A DNA stretch of 64,000 bases from Streptomyces eurythermus (GTDB lineage: Bacteria; Actinomycetota; Actinomycetes; Streptomycetales; Streptomycetaceae): contig NZ_BMSK01000031.1 of the NCBI RefSeq assembly GCF_014649115.1, positions 1-64,000 on the forward strand. The letters run 5' to 3'. The notes beneath the pieces are model-generated. The model had not been told where the DNA came from and searched no databases. It saw only the letters and a list, made by a program, of their open reading frames with translations. Position 1 is the first letter of the stretch; each line of letters opens with the position of its first letter. Made by a program: the position numbers and the translations under genes. Shown here in pieces: positions 1 through 6,910 of this stretch.

Positions 1-246
1 GTACTGGGCCAGGTGCGCGGCGAGCGCGTCGTCCCGTGACCCGACCTTGAACAGGGCGTAGGTGTCGACCTCGTTGTTGAGGCGGATGCGCAGCACCGTC
101 TCGACGACGTGGCGTACGTAGTAGTCGCGCTCGATCCATTCGCCGGCGTGCAGTTCGCGCATCCGCGGCACGCGGGCGAACTGGCGCTCCATCAGCTCGG
201 CCGCCAGCGACTCCAGTCGCTCCCGGTCCAACACGGCTCCCGACAC
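1..246 (-). CDS. Unrecognised protein, N-terminal part only (runs off left edge)
   Basis: The minus strand has an open frame from position 246 to the window edge, so only the first 82 residues are present. The GTG start at 246-244 is chosen because a GGGAGG site (252-257) lies five bases upstream; a second in-frame GTG at 234 has no such site. The visible part is charged and helical, with RMRELHAGEWIERDYYVRHV and LRIRLNNEVDTYALFKVG as recognisable stretches, and shows no signal peptide or membrane segment. I do not recognise the family. The next gene on this strand is the MFS exporter, whose start at 1724 is far upstream, so this gene is probably the distal member of that group. Confidence 0.55.
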   Translation of the reverse strand, partial: MSGAVLDRERLESLAAELMERQFARVPRMRELHAGEWIERDYYVRHVVETVLRIRLNNEVDTYALFKVGSRDDALAAHLAQY

Positions 247-347
247 AAGAACCTCCCAACTCACCAACACGGACACCCCCACCCTGCACACCGGCCCCGC
301 ACCGCCCACAGAGCCAAACCCACACCCATGGCCCCGGGGCGCCGTAT

Positions 348-1724
348 TCAGGAACCGGCCGATCGCGCCGCGCGCCACCGCGACAGGGCGTACACACCCG
401 CCCCGGACACCGCGAACACCGAAGCCAGCACCAGCCAGCCGAAATCGCCCGCGGTGAAAACGAATCCGATGAGAAAGACGGGACCGACGACCCGCTGCAA
501 TCCGTAGCCCGTGTTGAAAGCCGCCATGTATTCGGTACGACGGGATGTGGGGGCCAGGTCGAAGGAGAGCCGGTAACTGGTGACGGAATGGAGATTCTCC
601 CCGACCGTCAGCAGGACGAGGGCCAGCGTGCACAGGGTGACCGTCGCTCCCGGGGAGACCCGTCCGGCCGCCATGCAGACCGCGCAGAACACGACGAGGA
701 GGACGACGGCCAGGCCCAGCATGGCGGCCGGGCGCCGCTGGGCGCCCGCCATCCGGCCGAGCACGATCTGGAGGACCACACTGAGTACCGTGTTGACCAC
801 CAGCAGGGCGGACATCACCACCGACGACACGCCCAGCGACGCCACCATCCACAGCGGCAGCAACTCGTTGAGGACGGAATCGTGCAGGAACAGCATGCCG
901 TTGACGCCCGACAGGGCCAGGAAGCGCGCGTTGCGTACGACGGGCGGCGCGTCGGCGGGTCCGGAACCGGGTTCGGGCGGCGGGCCGGCGGGTCCGGAAC
1001 CGGGTTCGGGCTGCGCGTCGGCGGGTCCGGAACCGGGTTCGGGCGGCGCGTCGGCCGGTCCGGAACCGGGTTCGGGCGGCCCGGCCGGTCCCTCCTGCGG
1101 GTTGCCGGGCCCGTGCGGGAGCCGGCGTCCCAGTCGCGCGATCACGAGGGCGAAGAGGAGGAACGACAGCCCGTTGGCGGCCAGCAGCGAGGCGTTGACC
1201 CACCGGGATCCCGTCGACAGCGCCAGCCCCCCGAGGAGGGTTCCGGCGCCCAGCGCGGCGTTGCGCACCGCACTGACGGCGGAGATGGCGCGCACCCGCC
1301 CCGCCTCCCCGAACAGGCCCGCGATCAGGGACTGCTGGAGCGAACTCGTCGTCCCCTCCACGGACATCAGCAGCAGGGTGAGACAGAAGAACCAGCGGTA
1401 GTCGTCCACGACCGCGTACGCGAGGAAGCCGGCGCCGCGCAGGCACAGCGCGGTGACGTACACCCGGACCAGGCCCAGGCGGTCGGCCATCCGGCCGACG
1501 GGAATGGGGGTGAGGAGACCGAGCGCGGCGCCGATGGACAGGGCGGCGGAGACGGAGACGGTGCTGAAGCCGATGATCCGGACGAAATACAGCAGCACGA
1601 CGACCGTGCTGAGCCCGGTGCCCAGGGAGTCCACGGCCGAGCCCGCGACCAGCCGTCGCAGCGCCCGGCGCCCCGGCCGGGACAGTCCTGGCGCCGCTGC
1701 CTCGTCCGCCAACGCGTCGGTCAT
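348..1724 (-). CDS. MFS transporter with repetitive central loop
   Basis: A 458-residue major facilitator superfamily protein of the inner membrane, probably a drug or metabolite exporter; the substrate cannot be told. About twelve hydrophobic segments fall in two blocks, and the loop after the second segment has a typical MFS signature (GRMADRLGLVRV). The long loop between the two halves (about residues 210-260) holds roughly four copies of a Pro-Glu-Pro-Gly-Ser-Gly-Pro-Ala unit, encoded by near-identical DNA around 960-1085. The ATG at 1724 is preferred over one 15 codons upstream because AGGGGC lies a suitable distance before it. The PLP enzyme gene lies upstream on the same strand, separated by a GC-rich repeat tract, so co-transcription is possible but not shown. 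Confidence 0.85.
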   Translation of the reverse strand: MTDALADEAAAPGLSRPGRRALRRLVAGSAVDSLGTGLSTVVVLLYFVRIIGFSTVSVSAALSIGAALGLLTPIPVGRMADRLGLVRVYVTALCLRGAGFLAYAVVDDYRWFFCLTLLLMSVEGTTSSLQQSLIAGLFGEAGRVRAISAVSAVRNAALGAGTLLGGLALSTGSRWVNASLLAANGLSFLLFALVIARLGRRLPHGPGNPQEGPAGPPEPGSGPADAPPEPGSGPADAQPEPGSGPAGPPPEPGSGPADAPPVVRNARFLALSGVNGMLFLHDSVLNELLPLWMVASLGVSSVVMSALLVVNTVLSVVLQIVLGRMAGAQRRPAAMLGLAVVLLVVFCAVCMAAGRVSPGATVTLCTLALVLLTVGENLHSVTSYRLSFDLAPTSRRTEYMAAFNTGYGLQRVVGPVFLIGFVFTAGDFGWLVLASVFAVSGAGVYALSRWRAARSAGS

Positions 1725-1775
1725 GTGGGGTGCCCCTGTTCCGGTACGTCCGTTCCGGCGGGCAAGCATCGGGCG

Positions 1776-1994
1776 GGCCGGTGGTCGCTCGGTGGTGCGC
1801 CGGGCGCCCGGGCCGGGTGCGGCGGCTGGAGGTGGTGGCCGGGTGCGGTGGCCGGGCGTGGTGGCTGGGGGCGGTGGCTGGGCGTGGTGGCCGAGGGCGG
1901 TGCCGGGCGCGGCGGCTGGAGGTGGTGGCCGGGTGCGGTGGCTGGGGGCGGTGGCCGGGCGCGGCTGCTGGGCGTGGTGGCCGGGCGCGGCGGC
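1776..1994. repeat. GC-rich tandem repeat tract with a 90-bp higher-order unit
   Basis: The stretch between the MFS and PLP enzyme genes is built almost entirely from degenerate GGTGGCCGGGCGC / GGTGGCTGGGGGC words of 9-15 bases. A longer block (GGCGGCTGGAGGTGGTGGCC and onward) occurs at 1821 and again at 1911, exactly 90 bases apart, so part of the tract arose by duplication. Reading frames through it encode only Gly/Trp/Val-rich low-complexity peptide and are not believable genes. Confidence 0.8.
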
Positions 1995-3089
1995 TCAGGT
2001 GTTGGCGCCGCGGGCCGTCACCGGCCAACGGTCGACGACCTCGCCGCGCTGGACGACCAGCAGCTCGTCGGCGAGATTGACCGGCGTGCAGACGTGGGAG
2101 GGAACCACGGCGACCGTCGACCCCAGGGCCGGCCCGCGCACCTCGGCCGACAGCCGGACCACGGCGTGGTGTTCCCACAGCGAGGTGATCGTCGCCTCGG
2201 GGAACGCGGGAAGCAGGCCACGGCCCCGCACCCAGGGGGACCGGTCCGAGCCGAGCACTTTGCTCCCGACGTCCAGCACGAAGCGGTCCGGGGCGGGAAC
2301 GCTGATCACCGTGGCGACGGCGGCCAGCGCCAGGTCCCCGGCCGCGCAGGTGCCGATGGCGAGTTGCGTGGCGTCGTTGAAGACGTAGACACCGGGCCGC
2401 AGTTCGTTCACGGTGCCGGGCCGCCACCGGCCCACGGTCGGGGTCGATCCGCCACTGAGCACAGCGGCCTCGAGACCGGCATCGCGCAGCGCCTCGGCGG
2501 CCTCGCCCAGCGCCCGCTCCTCGTCCCGCGCGGCTCGCTCGCGCGCCTCGGGGTCATGACCGTAACCGTGCCCGGGGAACGTGAAGGCGCCGACGACGCG
2601 CAGGCCCGCCTCCGCGGCCGCCTGCCCCACCTCCCCGGCGGCCTGCGGCGGCACCCCGGTCCGGCGGGCACCGCTGTCGACCTCGACGAGCGCCTCGACC
2701 GGTCGTGCGGCGCCCCGCACGGCCTCCCCGAGCCGCCGCGCGCCCTCCGCCGAATCGACGCCCACTCTCAGGGCGACGTCGTCCGCCAGCCGGCGCAGCC
2801 GCCGTGCCTTACCGGCGTCGGGCCATACAGGAGAGGCTATGAACAAGTCGTCCACGCCGGCCCGGGCGAATGCCTCGGCCTCGCTGATCGTGGCCACGGA
2901 CAGCCCACGGGCACCGGACCGCAGCTGGAGGCGGGCGATGTCCGCGCACTTGTGGCTCTTTGCATGCGGGCGCAGGGTGAATCCCCCCGCCCGGGAAGCC
3001 TCGGCCATGCGTGTGATGTTCCCGGCCATGACGTCCAGGTCGACCACGAGCGCCGGCGTGACCAACCCCTCGGGCAGCTGTGTCGCCAT
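1995..3089 (-). CDS. D-serine dehydratase / D-threonine aldolase-like PLP enzyme
   Basis: A 364-residue fold-type III PLP enzyme, in the group with an alanine-racemase-type N-terminal barrel and a D-serine dehydratase-like C-terminal domain. RPHAKSHK near residue 41 carries the expected PLP lysine (Lys44). Near the C-terminus PSHVCTPVN has the His-x-Cys pair that binds a divalent metal in D-serine dehydratases. These enzymes act on D-amino acids or D-3-hydroxy amino acids by ammonia elimination or retro-aldol cleavage; the substrate is not predictable here. The ATG at 3089 follows AGGAGG by about seven bases. No signal peptide, so cytoplasmic. It sits upstream of the MFS gene, which might export a related product; that link is inference. 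Confidence 0.85.
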   Translation of the reverse strand: MATQLPEGLVTPALVVDLDVMAGNITRMAEASRAGGFTLRPHAKSHKCADIARLQLRSGARGLSVATISEAEAFARAGVDDLFIASPVWPDAGKARRLRRLADDVALRVGVDSAEGARRLGEAVRGAARPVEALVEVDSGARRTGVPPQAAGEVGQAAAEAGLRVVGAFTFPGHGYGHDPEARERAARDEERALGEAAEALRDAGLEAAVLSGGSTPTVGRWRPGTVNELRPGVYVFNDATQLAIGTCAAGDLALAAVATVISVPAPDRFVLDVGSKVLGSDRSPWVRGRGLLPAFPEATITSLWEHHAVVRLSAEVRGPALGSTVAVVPSHVCTPVNLADELLVVQRGEVVDRWPVTARGANT

Positions 3090-3200
3090 GTCTTGCTCCT
3101 CCTGCCGATCGTGATCAAACGATCATGACAGCAGCGACCTGACCAGGACTGTCACCCCCCGACTCCTCGAGCCGGACCGAAGACCGGGACAATGGCCGGT

Positions 3201-3248
3201 GGCGCCCCGGGCAGGACTCGAACCTGCGGCCAAGCGCTTGGAAGGCGC
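3201..3248 (-). repeat. Left attachment site: orphan tRNA-Arg 3' fragment
   Basis: These 48 bases match 11693-11740, inside and next to the intact tRNA-Arg gene, at 46 of 48 positions. They include the T-arm, variable loop and 3' half of the anticodon arm but no 5' half, so this is not a functional tRNA. The mismatches are at 3209 (acceptor stem) and 3240, which would turn the UCU anticodon into UCC. The longest identical run is 30 bases. Confidence 0.88.
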
Positions 3249-3320
3249 TTGGTGTGTTTGCATGGGGCCTGCTCCTGACCTGCGCAGTCACGCCTTCCCT
3301 TCGCCGCGTGCCACCTGCCG

Positions 3321-3339
3321 TCGACACGCATTCGACACG
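3321..3339. promoter_or_regulatory. Paired TCGACACG motifs, likely integrase arm-binding site (left)
   Basis: TCGACACG occurs at 3321-3328 and again at 3332-3339, 11 bases (one helical turn) apart. The same arrangement recurs near the other end of the element at 11534-11552. A further partial copy (TCGACAC) is at 3392. Paired direct repeats flanking the core are typical arm-type sites of tyrosine integrases; the role is inferred from position. Confidence 0.6.
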
Positions 3340-3366
3340 CCCTTGGTGGGCCTGTCGGCCTCAGGC

Positions 3367-3564
3367 TTACGGCCGTTGGTACGCCGAGGAGTCGACACCT
3401 GCTGCGGGATCTCTGGTGAAGGTTACGTACGCGGGGTGCTCAGGGTCGCCGACCTCCATGAGCGCGAAGAGATCAAGGTCGTGGTTCGCGAACCTGTGGA
3501 GGTACTGAAGGAACAGCTCCATCTCCTCGTCCGACAGCCGCTCGCCGTGCCGCTCGTTGCGCAT
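3367..3564 (-). CDS. Small conserved-looking protein downstream of GntR regulator
   Basis: A 65-residue acidic protein beginning at ATG 3564, with features such as LSDEEMELFLQYLHRFANHD and PEHPAYVTFTRDP. It lies 50 bases after the stop of the GntR gene on the same strand and is probably co-transcribed with it. Residues before the ATG do not look coding, although the frame stays open through the GntR gene. Similar short proteins with a DEE-L-FL-YL-RFA-HDLD pattern are common next to GntR regulators in Streptomyces elements, as far as I recall. No ribosome-binding site stands out and the function is unknown. Confidence 0.55.
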   Translation of the reverse strand: MRNERHGERLSDEEMELFLQYLHRFANHDLDLFALMEVGDPEHPAYVTFTRDPAAGVDSSAYQRP

Positions 3565-3614
3565 GCGGTCACGATACGGGCCGAGAGAGGCGACCTTGCC
3601 GGGGAGCGGGCCCG

Positions 3615-4370
3615 CTACCGGTTGATCGGGATCTCGTAGACGATCTCGCAGTGGGCGGCGGGCACCACGATGTCCGCCGTCTCGACCGGCCGTCCCTCGT
3701 CGCTGTAGTACGTCCGCCGGATGTGCGTGACGAGCGCGGCCTTCTGGATGCCCAGGAGTGACGCCTCCTCGGCGGTCGCCTGCCTCGGCTCGGGCTGCTC
3801 CACGGCGTGGCTGACGGTGATCCCGATCGCGGCCATGCGGTTCACGACACCCGCCCCGGCATGCGGGCCGCCCTCGGGGAGAACGATGATGGTGCCGGCG
3901 GTGAGGTCGTACGGCTCCCAGCTCGTGGACAGCTGCACCGGCCTGCCGTCGCCCAGGAACTCGTACGTCGTCCGGACGCACAGATCACCCTCGCTGATGC
4001 CGAGCCGCGCCGCGATGTCCGCGGGAGCCGGCACCTTGGCCTCGGTCCGGCTCTCCCAGTCCCCTTGCCTGCCCGCGGCCTTCATGTCCGCCCGGAACGG
4101 AGACCCGTCGGGCCGCTCACGCGCCGACGACCGGACCATGCGCATGCGCTGCCGAGGCTCGGCGACGTACGTGCCCGAACCGGCGCGGCCCTCCAGCACA
4201 CCCTGGGAGATCAGCAACTCCTGCGCCCGGCGGACCACGTTCTCGCCGACCCCGTACTCCTGGCCGATCTGGGCGCGAGACGGCAGACGGTCCCCGGGCT
4301 CCCATACGTGCTCCGCGATCCGGCGCCGGAGTTCGTCGGCGATGCGGAGATAGGGCGGCTGCTCAGGCAT
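3615..4370 (-). CDS. GntR/UTRA (HutC-subfamily) repressor, KorSA-like
   Basis: A 251-residue transcription factor with an N-terminal winged helix (about residues 5-72; PGDRLPSRAQIGQEYGV and GRAGSGTYV are GntR-type) and a UTRA effector domain (about 95-245, with RRTYYSDEGRPVETADIVVP). In pSAM2 the related KorSA represses replication and transfer genes. Here the gene diverges from the small-gene operon starting at 4450, and two 12-bp CTAG-N4-CTAG palindromes lie between them, so it probably represses itself and the operon. ATG 4370 has almost no leader ribosome-binding site, and the operator reaches to within ten bases of it. Confidence 0.88.
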   Translation of the reverse strand: MPEQPPYLRIADELRRRIAEHVWEPGDRLPSRAQIGQEYGVGENVVRRAQELLISQGVLEGRAGSGTYVAEPRQRMRMVRSSARERPDGSPFRADMKAAGRQGDWESRTEAKVPAPADIAARLGISEGDLCVRTTYEFLGDGRPVQLSTSWEPYDLTAGTIIVLPEGGPHAGAGVVNRMAAIGITVSHAVEQPEPRQATAEEASLLGIQKAALVTHIRRTYYSDEGRPVETADIVVPAAHCEIVYEIPINR

Positions 4371-4379
4371 ATGGAAAAT

Positions 4380-4410
4380 CTAGTCCACTAGCTCTAATCT
4401 AGTTAACTAG
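4380..4410. promoter_or_regulatory. Two CTAG-N4-CTAG palindromes, likely GntR operator
   Basis: CTAGTCCACTAG (4380-4391) and the perfect palindrome CTAGTTAACTAG (4399-4410) are centred 19 bases apart in the divergent gap between the GntR regulator and the operon beginning at 4450. CTAG-rich palindromes are rare in such GC-rich DNA. Position and symmetry make them the obvious binding sites for the adjacent repressor. Confidence 0.75.
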
Positions 4411-4449
4411 CTTCACTGAAAGTGATCGCCGGTTGACGGAGGCTGCCCT

Positions 4450-4728
4450 GTGCCCGCTTCGGGATCTCGCGCGGCGGCCATCGCCGCCCGGCTGTCCGCC
4501 ATCGGGCTTGCCACGCGCGTGGAGGAGCACGACCGGTACACGTCGATCGAAGCGGAGGTACCGGAAGCGCTCTCCGCCGACTCATGGCGGAAGGCCCTGG
4601 AAGCCGTGGCAGAGGCCGACCGGTTCGGCCTCCTCGCCACCAGCCTGAACGGCCGCACCCTCTGGGCGGTCGTACACAAAGCGGTCCCCGCGACGGGCGA
4701 TGTCGGGGGACCGAGCCATCAGCGATAG
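4450..4728 (+). CDS. Small protein, first gene of the element operon
   Basis: A 92-residue cytoplasmic protein started by GTG 4450, eight bases after GGAGG (4437-4441). It has an Ala-rich helical beginning followed by mixed sequence (RVEEHDRYTSIEAEVPE, then a hydrophobic strand LNGRTLWAVVHKAVP). I do not recognise it beyond being a type found in Streptomyces integrative elements. It is the first of six closely packed genes (4450-6515) facing away from the GntR repressor, and its promoter region carries the CTAG operators. Twelve bases separate it from the next gene. Confidence 0.65.
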   Translation: MPASGSRAAAIAARLSAIGLATRVEEHDRYTSIEAEVPEALSADSWRKALEAVAEADRFGLLATSLNGRTLWAVVHKAVPATGDVGGPSHQR

Positions 4729-4740
4729 GAGCTGAGCAGC

Positions 4741-5052
4741 GTGCTCAACCGTATCCGCCGTGCCGTCTCGCTCGCCAGAGCGCGGTACGCCCCCAAGGGC
4801 AGGCACCGCCGCCCCTTAACGCCCTCCCAGCCGACGGTCGCCCCCACCTTCCCGGCGTCCGCCGCTGCGTCGAGGCGACCACTGGACCGGTTCTCCGACA
4901 GTGCCGACCATCGACTCCCGCTCGCAGGGGAGGACAACGCACTCGTCCGCCCCTACGTGCTGGCCTGGGAGGAACGAGTACGGCCACGGGCGGTGGCCGT
5001 CGCTTCCCATCTGCCGCCTGAAGCCTGGTCGACTCTCGCGGGGGCCGGCTGA
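4741..5052 (+). CDS. Small basic protein of element operon
   Basis: A 103-residue protein from GTG 4741, preceded by TAGGAG. The N-terminus is Arg-rich and basic (LNRIRRAVSLARARYAPKGR), followed by a Pro-rich segment and a C-terminal helical part with RPYVLAWEERVRPRA. Its TGA overlaps the ATG of the next gene (TGATG), so the two are probably translationally coupled. Proteins with this LNRIR-AVSL-RARYAPKG beginning recur in Streptomyces elements beside GntR regulators, but I know of no assigned function. The basic start could bind nucleic acid; that is a guess. Confidence 0.65.
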   Translation: MLNRIRRAVSLARARYAPKGRHRRPLTPSQPTVAPTFPASAAASRRPLDRFSDSADHRLPLAGEDNALVRPYVLAWEERVRPRAVAVASHLPPEAWSTLAGAG

Positions 5053-5255
5053 TGTCTCCACGCCAACAGCTTCGCGTCACCGACGCCTCGACGGTCCCCT
5101 ACCGGTCGACCGCCTGCCGTATGGGCACACACCCGCTCTGCACGGAGTCCTCTCCCGTCTGCGCGCCGGTCGACCTGCCGGTTGTCTATGAGACGTGCGC
5201 GTGCCCGTGTCACTCGATCCCGGGCCGCTCAGAGCCCAGGGAGGTACAGCGGTGA
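5052..5255 (+). CDS. Cysteine-rich small protein of element operon
   Basis: A 67-residue protein whose ATG overlaps the preceding stop and whose stop overlaps the next GTG. The middle and C-terminal part carries five cysteines and two histidines spaced C-x5-H-x2-C-x6-C, then C-x-C-x-C-H, which suggests a bound metal ion, probably zinc. No membrane segment or signal peptide is visible. Its place in an operon of overlapping genes argues that it is a real product despite its size. The function is unknown; a small zinc-binding adaptor is one possibility. Confidence 0.6.
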   Translation: MSPRQQLRVTDASTVPYRSTACRMGTHPLCTESSPVCAPVDLPVVYETCACPCHSIPGRSEPREVQR

Positions 5256-5476
5256 GCGGCTGGGCACCGGGCGGCGCCATGGTTGCCATGGTCGAGGTCA
5301 CGGCGACCACCGTGCAGCGTGGCGACGTCATCCAACTGGGCGGCAGAGCGTGCCGGGTCATGAACCTCTTCGAACTTCCCCAAGGGGCCAAACGACTCCT
5401 CTTCGAGTCGGGCGAGCTGCTGACCATACACGCGCGAACCCGGCTCGCCGCCGTTCGCGTGCAGAGAAGGCGGTGA
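5252..5476 (+). CDS. Small beta-rich protein of element operon
   Basis: A 74-residue protein from GTG 5252, chosen because it overlaps the previous stop (GTGA) and follows GGGAGG by six bases; the longer open frame from 5195 is unlikely. The sequence is strand-rich (MVEVTATTVQRGDVIQLGGR, then a short beta hairpin with LLFESGELLTIH) and ends in a basic stretch. The pattern suggests an SH3-like or KOW-like barrel, but no named family is recognised. Its stop overlaps the GTG start of the second GntR regulator, so the two are probably made in step. Confidence 0.65.
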   Translation: MSGWAPGGAMVAMVEVTATTVQRGDVIQLGGRACRVMNLFELPQGAKRLLFESGELLTIHARTRLAAVRVQRRR

Positions 5477-6216
5477 TCCCGTCCGTGCCTTCACGCCACC
5501 ACGACATCGCCGACGATCTCCGGCGCCGGATCACAACCGGCGCAGTCAAACCGGGTGAACACCTGCCCTCCGAGGCAGACCTCGCCGACCGATACAAGGT
5601 CAGTACGACCACACTGCGAAGTGCGCTCGCAGTCCTCCAAGGCGAAGGTCTCGTCGAGAAGATCCACGGAAAAGGCAACTTCGTCCGCCGCTCACTCCGC
5701 AAGATCATGTACGTCGGGGGATGGGGAACGCTGGATCCATGGACCGCCGCTGAAGCGGCCGTGCGCGTCACTGTTCGCACCGCCACCGTGCAGGCAGACG
5801 GCCACCTGACGTCCTTGCTGAGGGTGCCGACGGGCAGCCCCCTCGCTGAGTTCTTCTGCATCAGCCACGAGGGGGACGCACCGCACGGTCTGGCCCGCAT
5901 CTACATCCCGCGCGACTTGGCGCCGGCCGGGGTGCTGGGCGACGACTCCTCATGGCGGAACACGGCCGCGCGATTCGCCGTCCTCGGCTCGGCACCGGCA
6001 ACTGTCCGGGAGACGGTACGTGCTCGTCCACCGACACCGGACGAGGCATCCGTCCTCCGGATCGGCCCAACGGCGGCAGCCCTGACGATCACCCGGATCG
6101 CGACCGACTCCACCGGTCGAGTCGTCGAGGCCGCGCTACTCGTGTTCCCAGGGGACGGCGTTGACGCGGTCTTCACCACCCACGACGTCACCGAAGAGAA
6201 GGGAACCCAACAATGA
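5473..6216 (+). CDS. GntR/UTRA regulator, second of the element
   Basis: A 247-residue regulator starting at GTG 5473, which overlaps the TGA of the preceding gene. The winged helix spans about residues 5-75 (VKPGEHLPSEADLADRYKVS and the IHGKGNFV wing) and a UTRA-like effector domain follows (about 90-240). Unlike the first GntR gene it is transcribed with the small-gene operon, so it may give feedback on the operon or on other element promoters. Its stop overlaps the ATG of the following gene. Two GntR regulators in one small element suggests a two-tier control, perhaps of transfer functions that are now missing. Confidence 0.85.
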   Translation: MIPSVPSRHHDIADDLRRRITTGAVKPGEHLPSEADLADRYKVSTTTLRSALAVLQGEGLVEKIHGKGNFVRRSLRKIMYVGGWGTLDPWTAAEAAVRVTVRTATVQADGHLTSLLRVPTGSPLAEFFCISHEGDAPHGLARIYIPRDLAPAGVLGDDSSWRNTAARFAVLGSAPATVRETVRARPPTPDEASVLRIGPTAAALTITRIATDSTGRVVEAALLVFPGDGVDAVFTTHDVTEEKGTQQ

Positions 6217-6515
6217 CGGCACCGAACCAACTGCGCCTCCTCCCGTGGTCGGGGCCCGGCGGGAAGCCCTGCTACTTGGACACCGACGACAAGGCCAGCT
6301 ACATGTCCCGCCTGGCGGACAACATCGAAGCGGTGCAACTGGGGACGGCGGCCGAGTTGCTGGAGCATGCCTCCGAGACCCTCGACGACCAGGACGCCGG
6401 CCTGGAAGACTTGCACCCGCTGGCGAGGGAACTGGCCGGGTCGCTGCGGGATGTTCTCCGCGTTGCAGTCAGCCGCGGTCACCTCCTGGCGGTGAGCGAC
6501 CCTCATCGACCCTGA
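6213..6515 (+). CDS. Small helical protein, last gene of element operon
   Basis: A 100-residue protein whose ATG overlaps the stop of the GntR gene (ATGA). It starts with a strand-type segment (RLLPWSGPGGKPCYLDTD) and continues as an acidic helix with LADNIEAVQLGTAAELLEHA. Sequences of this kind follow GntR regulators in many Streptomyces genomes, to my recollection, without an assigned role. A perfect hairpin 23 bases after the stop looks like the operon terminator. No membrane or secretion signal is present. Confidence 0.65.
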   Translation: MTAPNQLRLLPWSGPGGKPCYLDTDDKASYMSRLADNIEAVQLGTAAELLEHASETLDDQDAGLEDLHPLARELAGSLRDVLRVAVSRGHLLAVSDPHRP

Positions 6516-6538
6516 GGACCACTGACCAGCGGGACAGA

Positions 6539-6579
6539 AGAAGCCCATGGCTCTGACCTTGTCAGAGCCATGGGCTTCT
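6539..6579 (+). terminator. Perfect 19-bp hairpin ending the element operon
   Basis: Bases 6539-6557 and 6561-6579 are exact inverse complements around a three-base loop (CTT), with the arm core AAGCCCATGGCTCTGAC. The following bases (CTGTCGTTGTC) are only moderately T-rich. It lies between the stop of the small-gene operon (6515) and the ATPase gene (6911), so it probably ends the upstream transcript and may act in both directions. Confidence 0.75.
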
Positions 6580-6910
6580 GTCGTTGTCGGTCGGCGCCGA
6601 CTGACGTCGTCGACCAAGGGACGGCTACCTTTGGCGACTGCGACGCAGGCCCGCCTAGGGCCAGGCGCTCTGCGGGTCGCCGCGTACGTATGCCGTGGAG
6701 TATGCAGAGCACTCTGGGACGACCCTCATCGTCACCACGAACCAACCTCACACCGGCAACTGGCTAGAACGCTCGCGACGCTGCGGCTTCCTTCTACCTG
6801 AAGGTACCCATCGGTATTTACCGAGACCCTACTCAATCTGCGGCAGCTGAGGTAACGTGCATGAATCATGACGCTGAGTTTGGGGTGCTCTGCGGAGTTG
6901 AGGGGGGCGC
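6580..6910 (+). other. Gene-free stretch before the ATPase gene, presumed promoter region
   Basis: No convincing reading frame. The GC content drops sharply from about 6790 (GTATTTACCGAGACC, AATCTGCGGCAGC), marking the left border of the lower-GC cargo. The ribosome-binding site AGGGGG of the ATPase gene lies near 6900. A clear -35/-10 pair could not be picked out. Confidence 0.5.

Noticed and set aside
1730..2080. Gly/Arg/Trp-rich 116-residue frame in the repeat tract
   Set aside because: Encoded by the tandem GGTGGCCGGG repeats, without ribosome-binding site or protein-like composition.
588..3128. An 846-residue plus-strand frame across the MFS and PLP enzyme genes
   Set aside because: Antisense of two clear genes and the repeat tract; composition is Arg/Gly/Gln-rich low complexity.
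3203..3250. Possible tRNA gene near 3.2 kb
   Set aside because: Only the 3' half of a tRNA-Arg is present, with no D-arm or 5' acceptor strand, so it was called as an attachment-site remnant.
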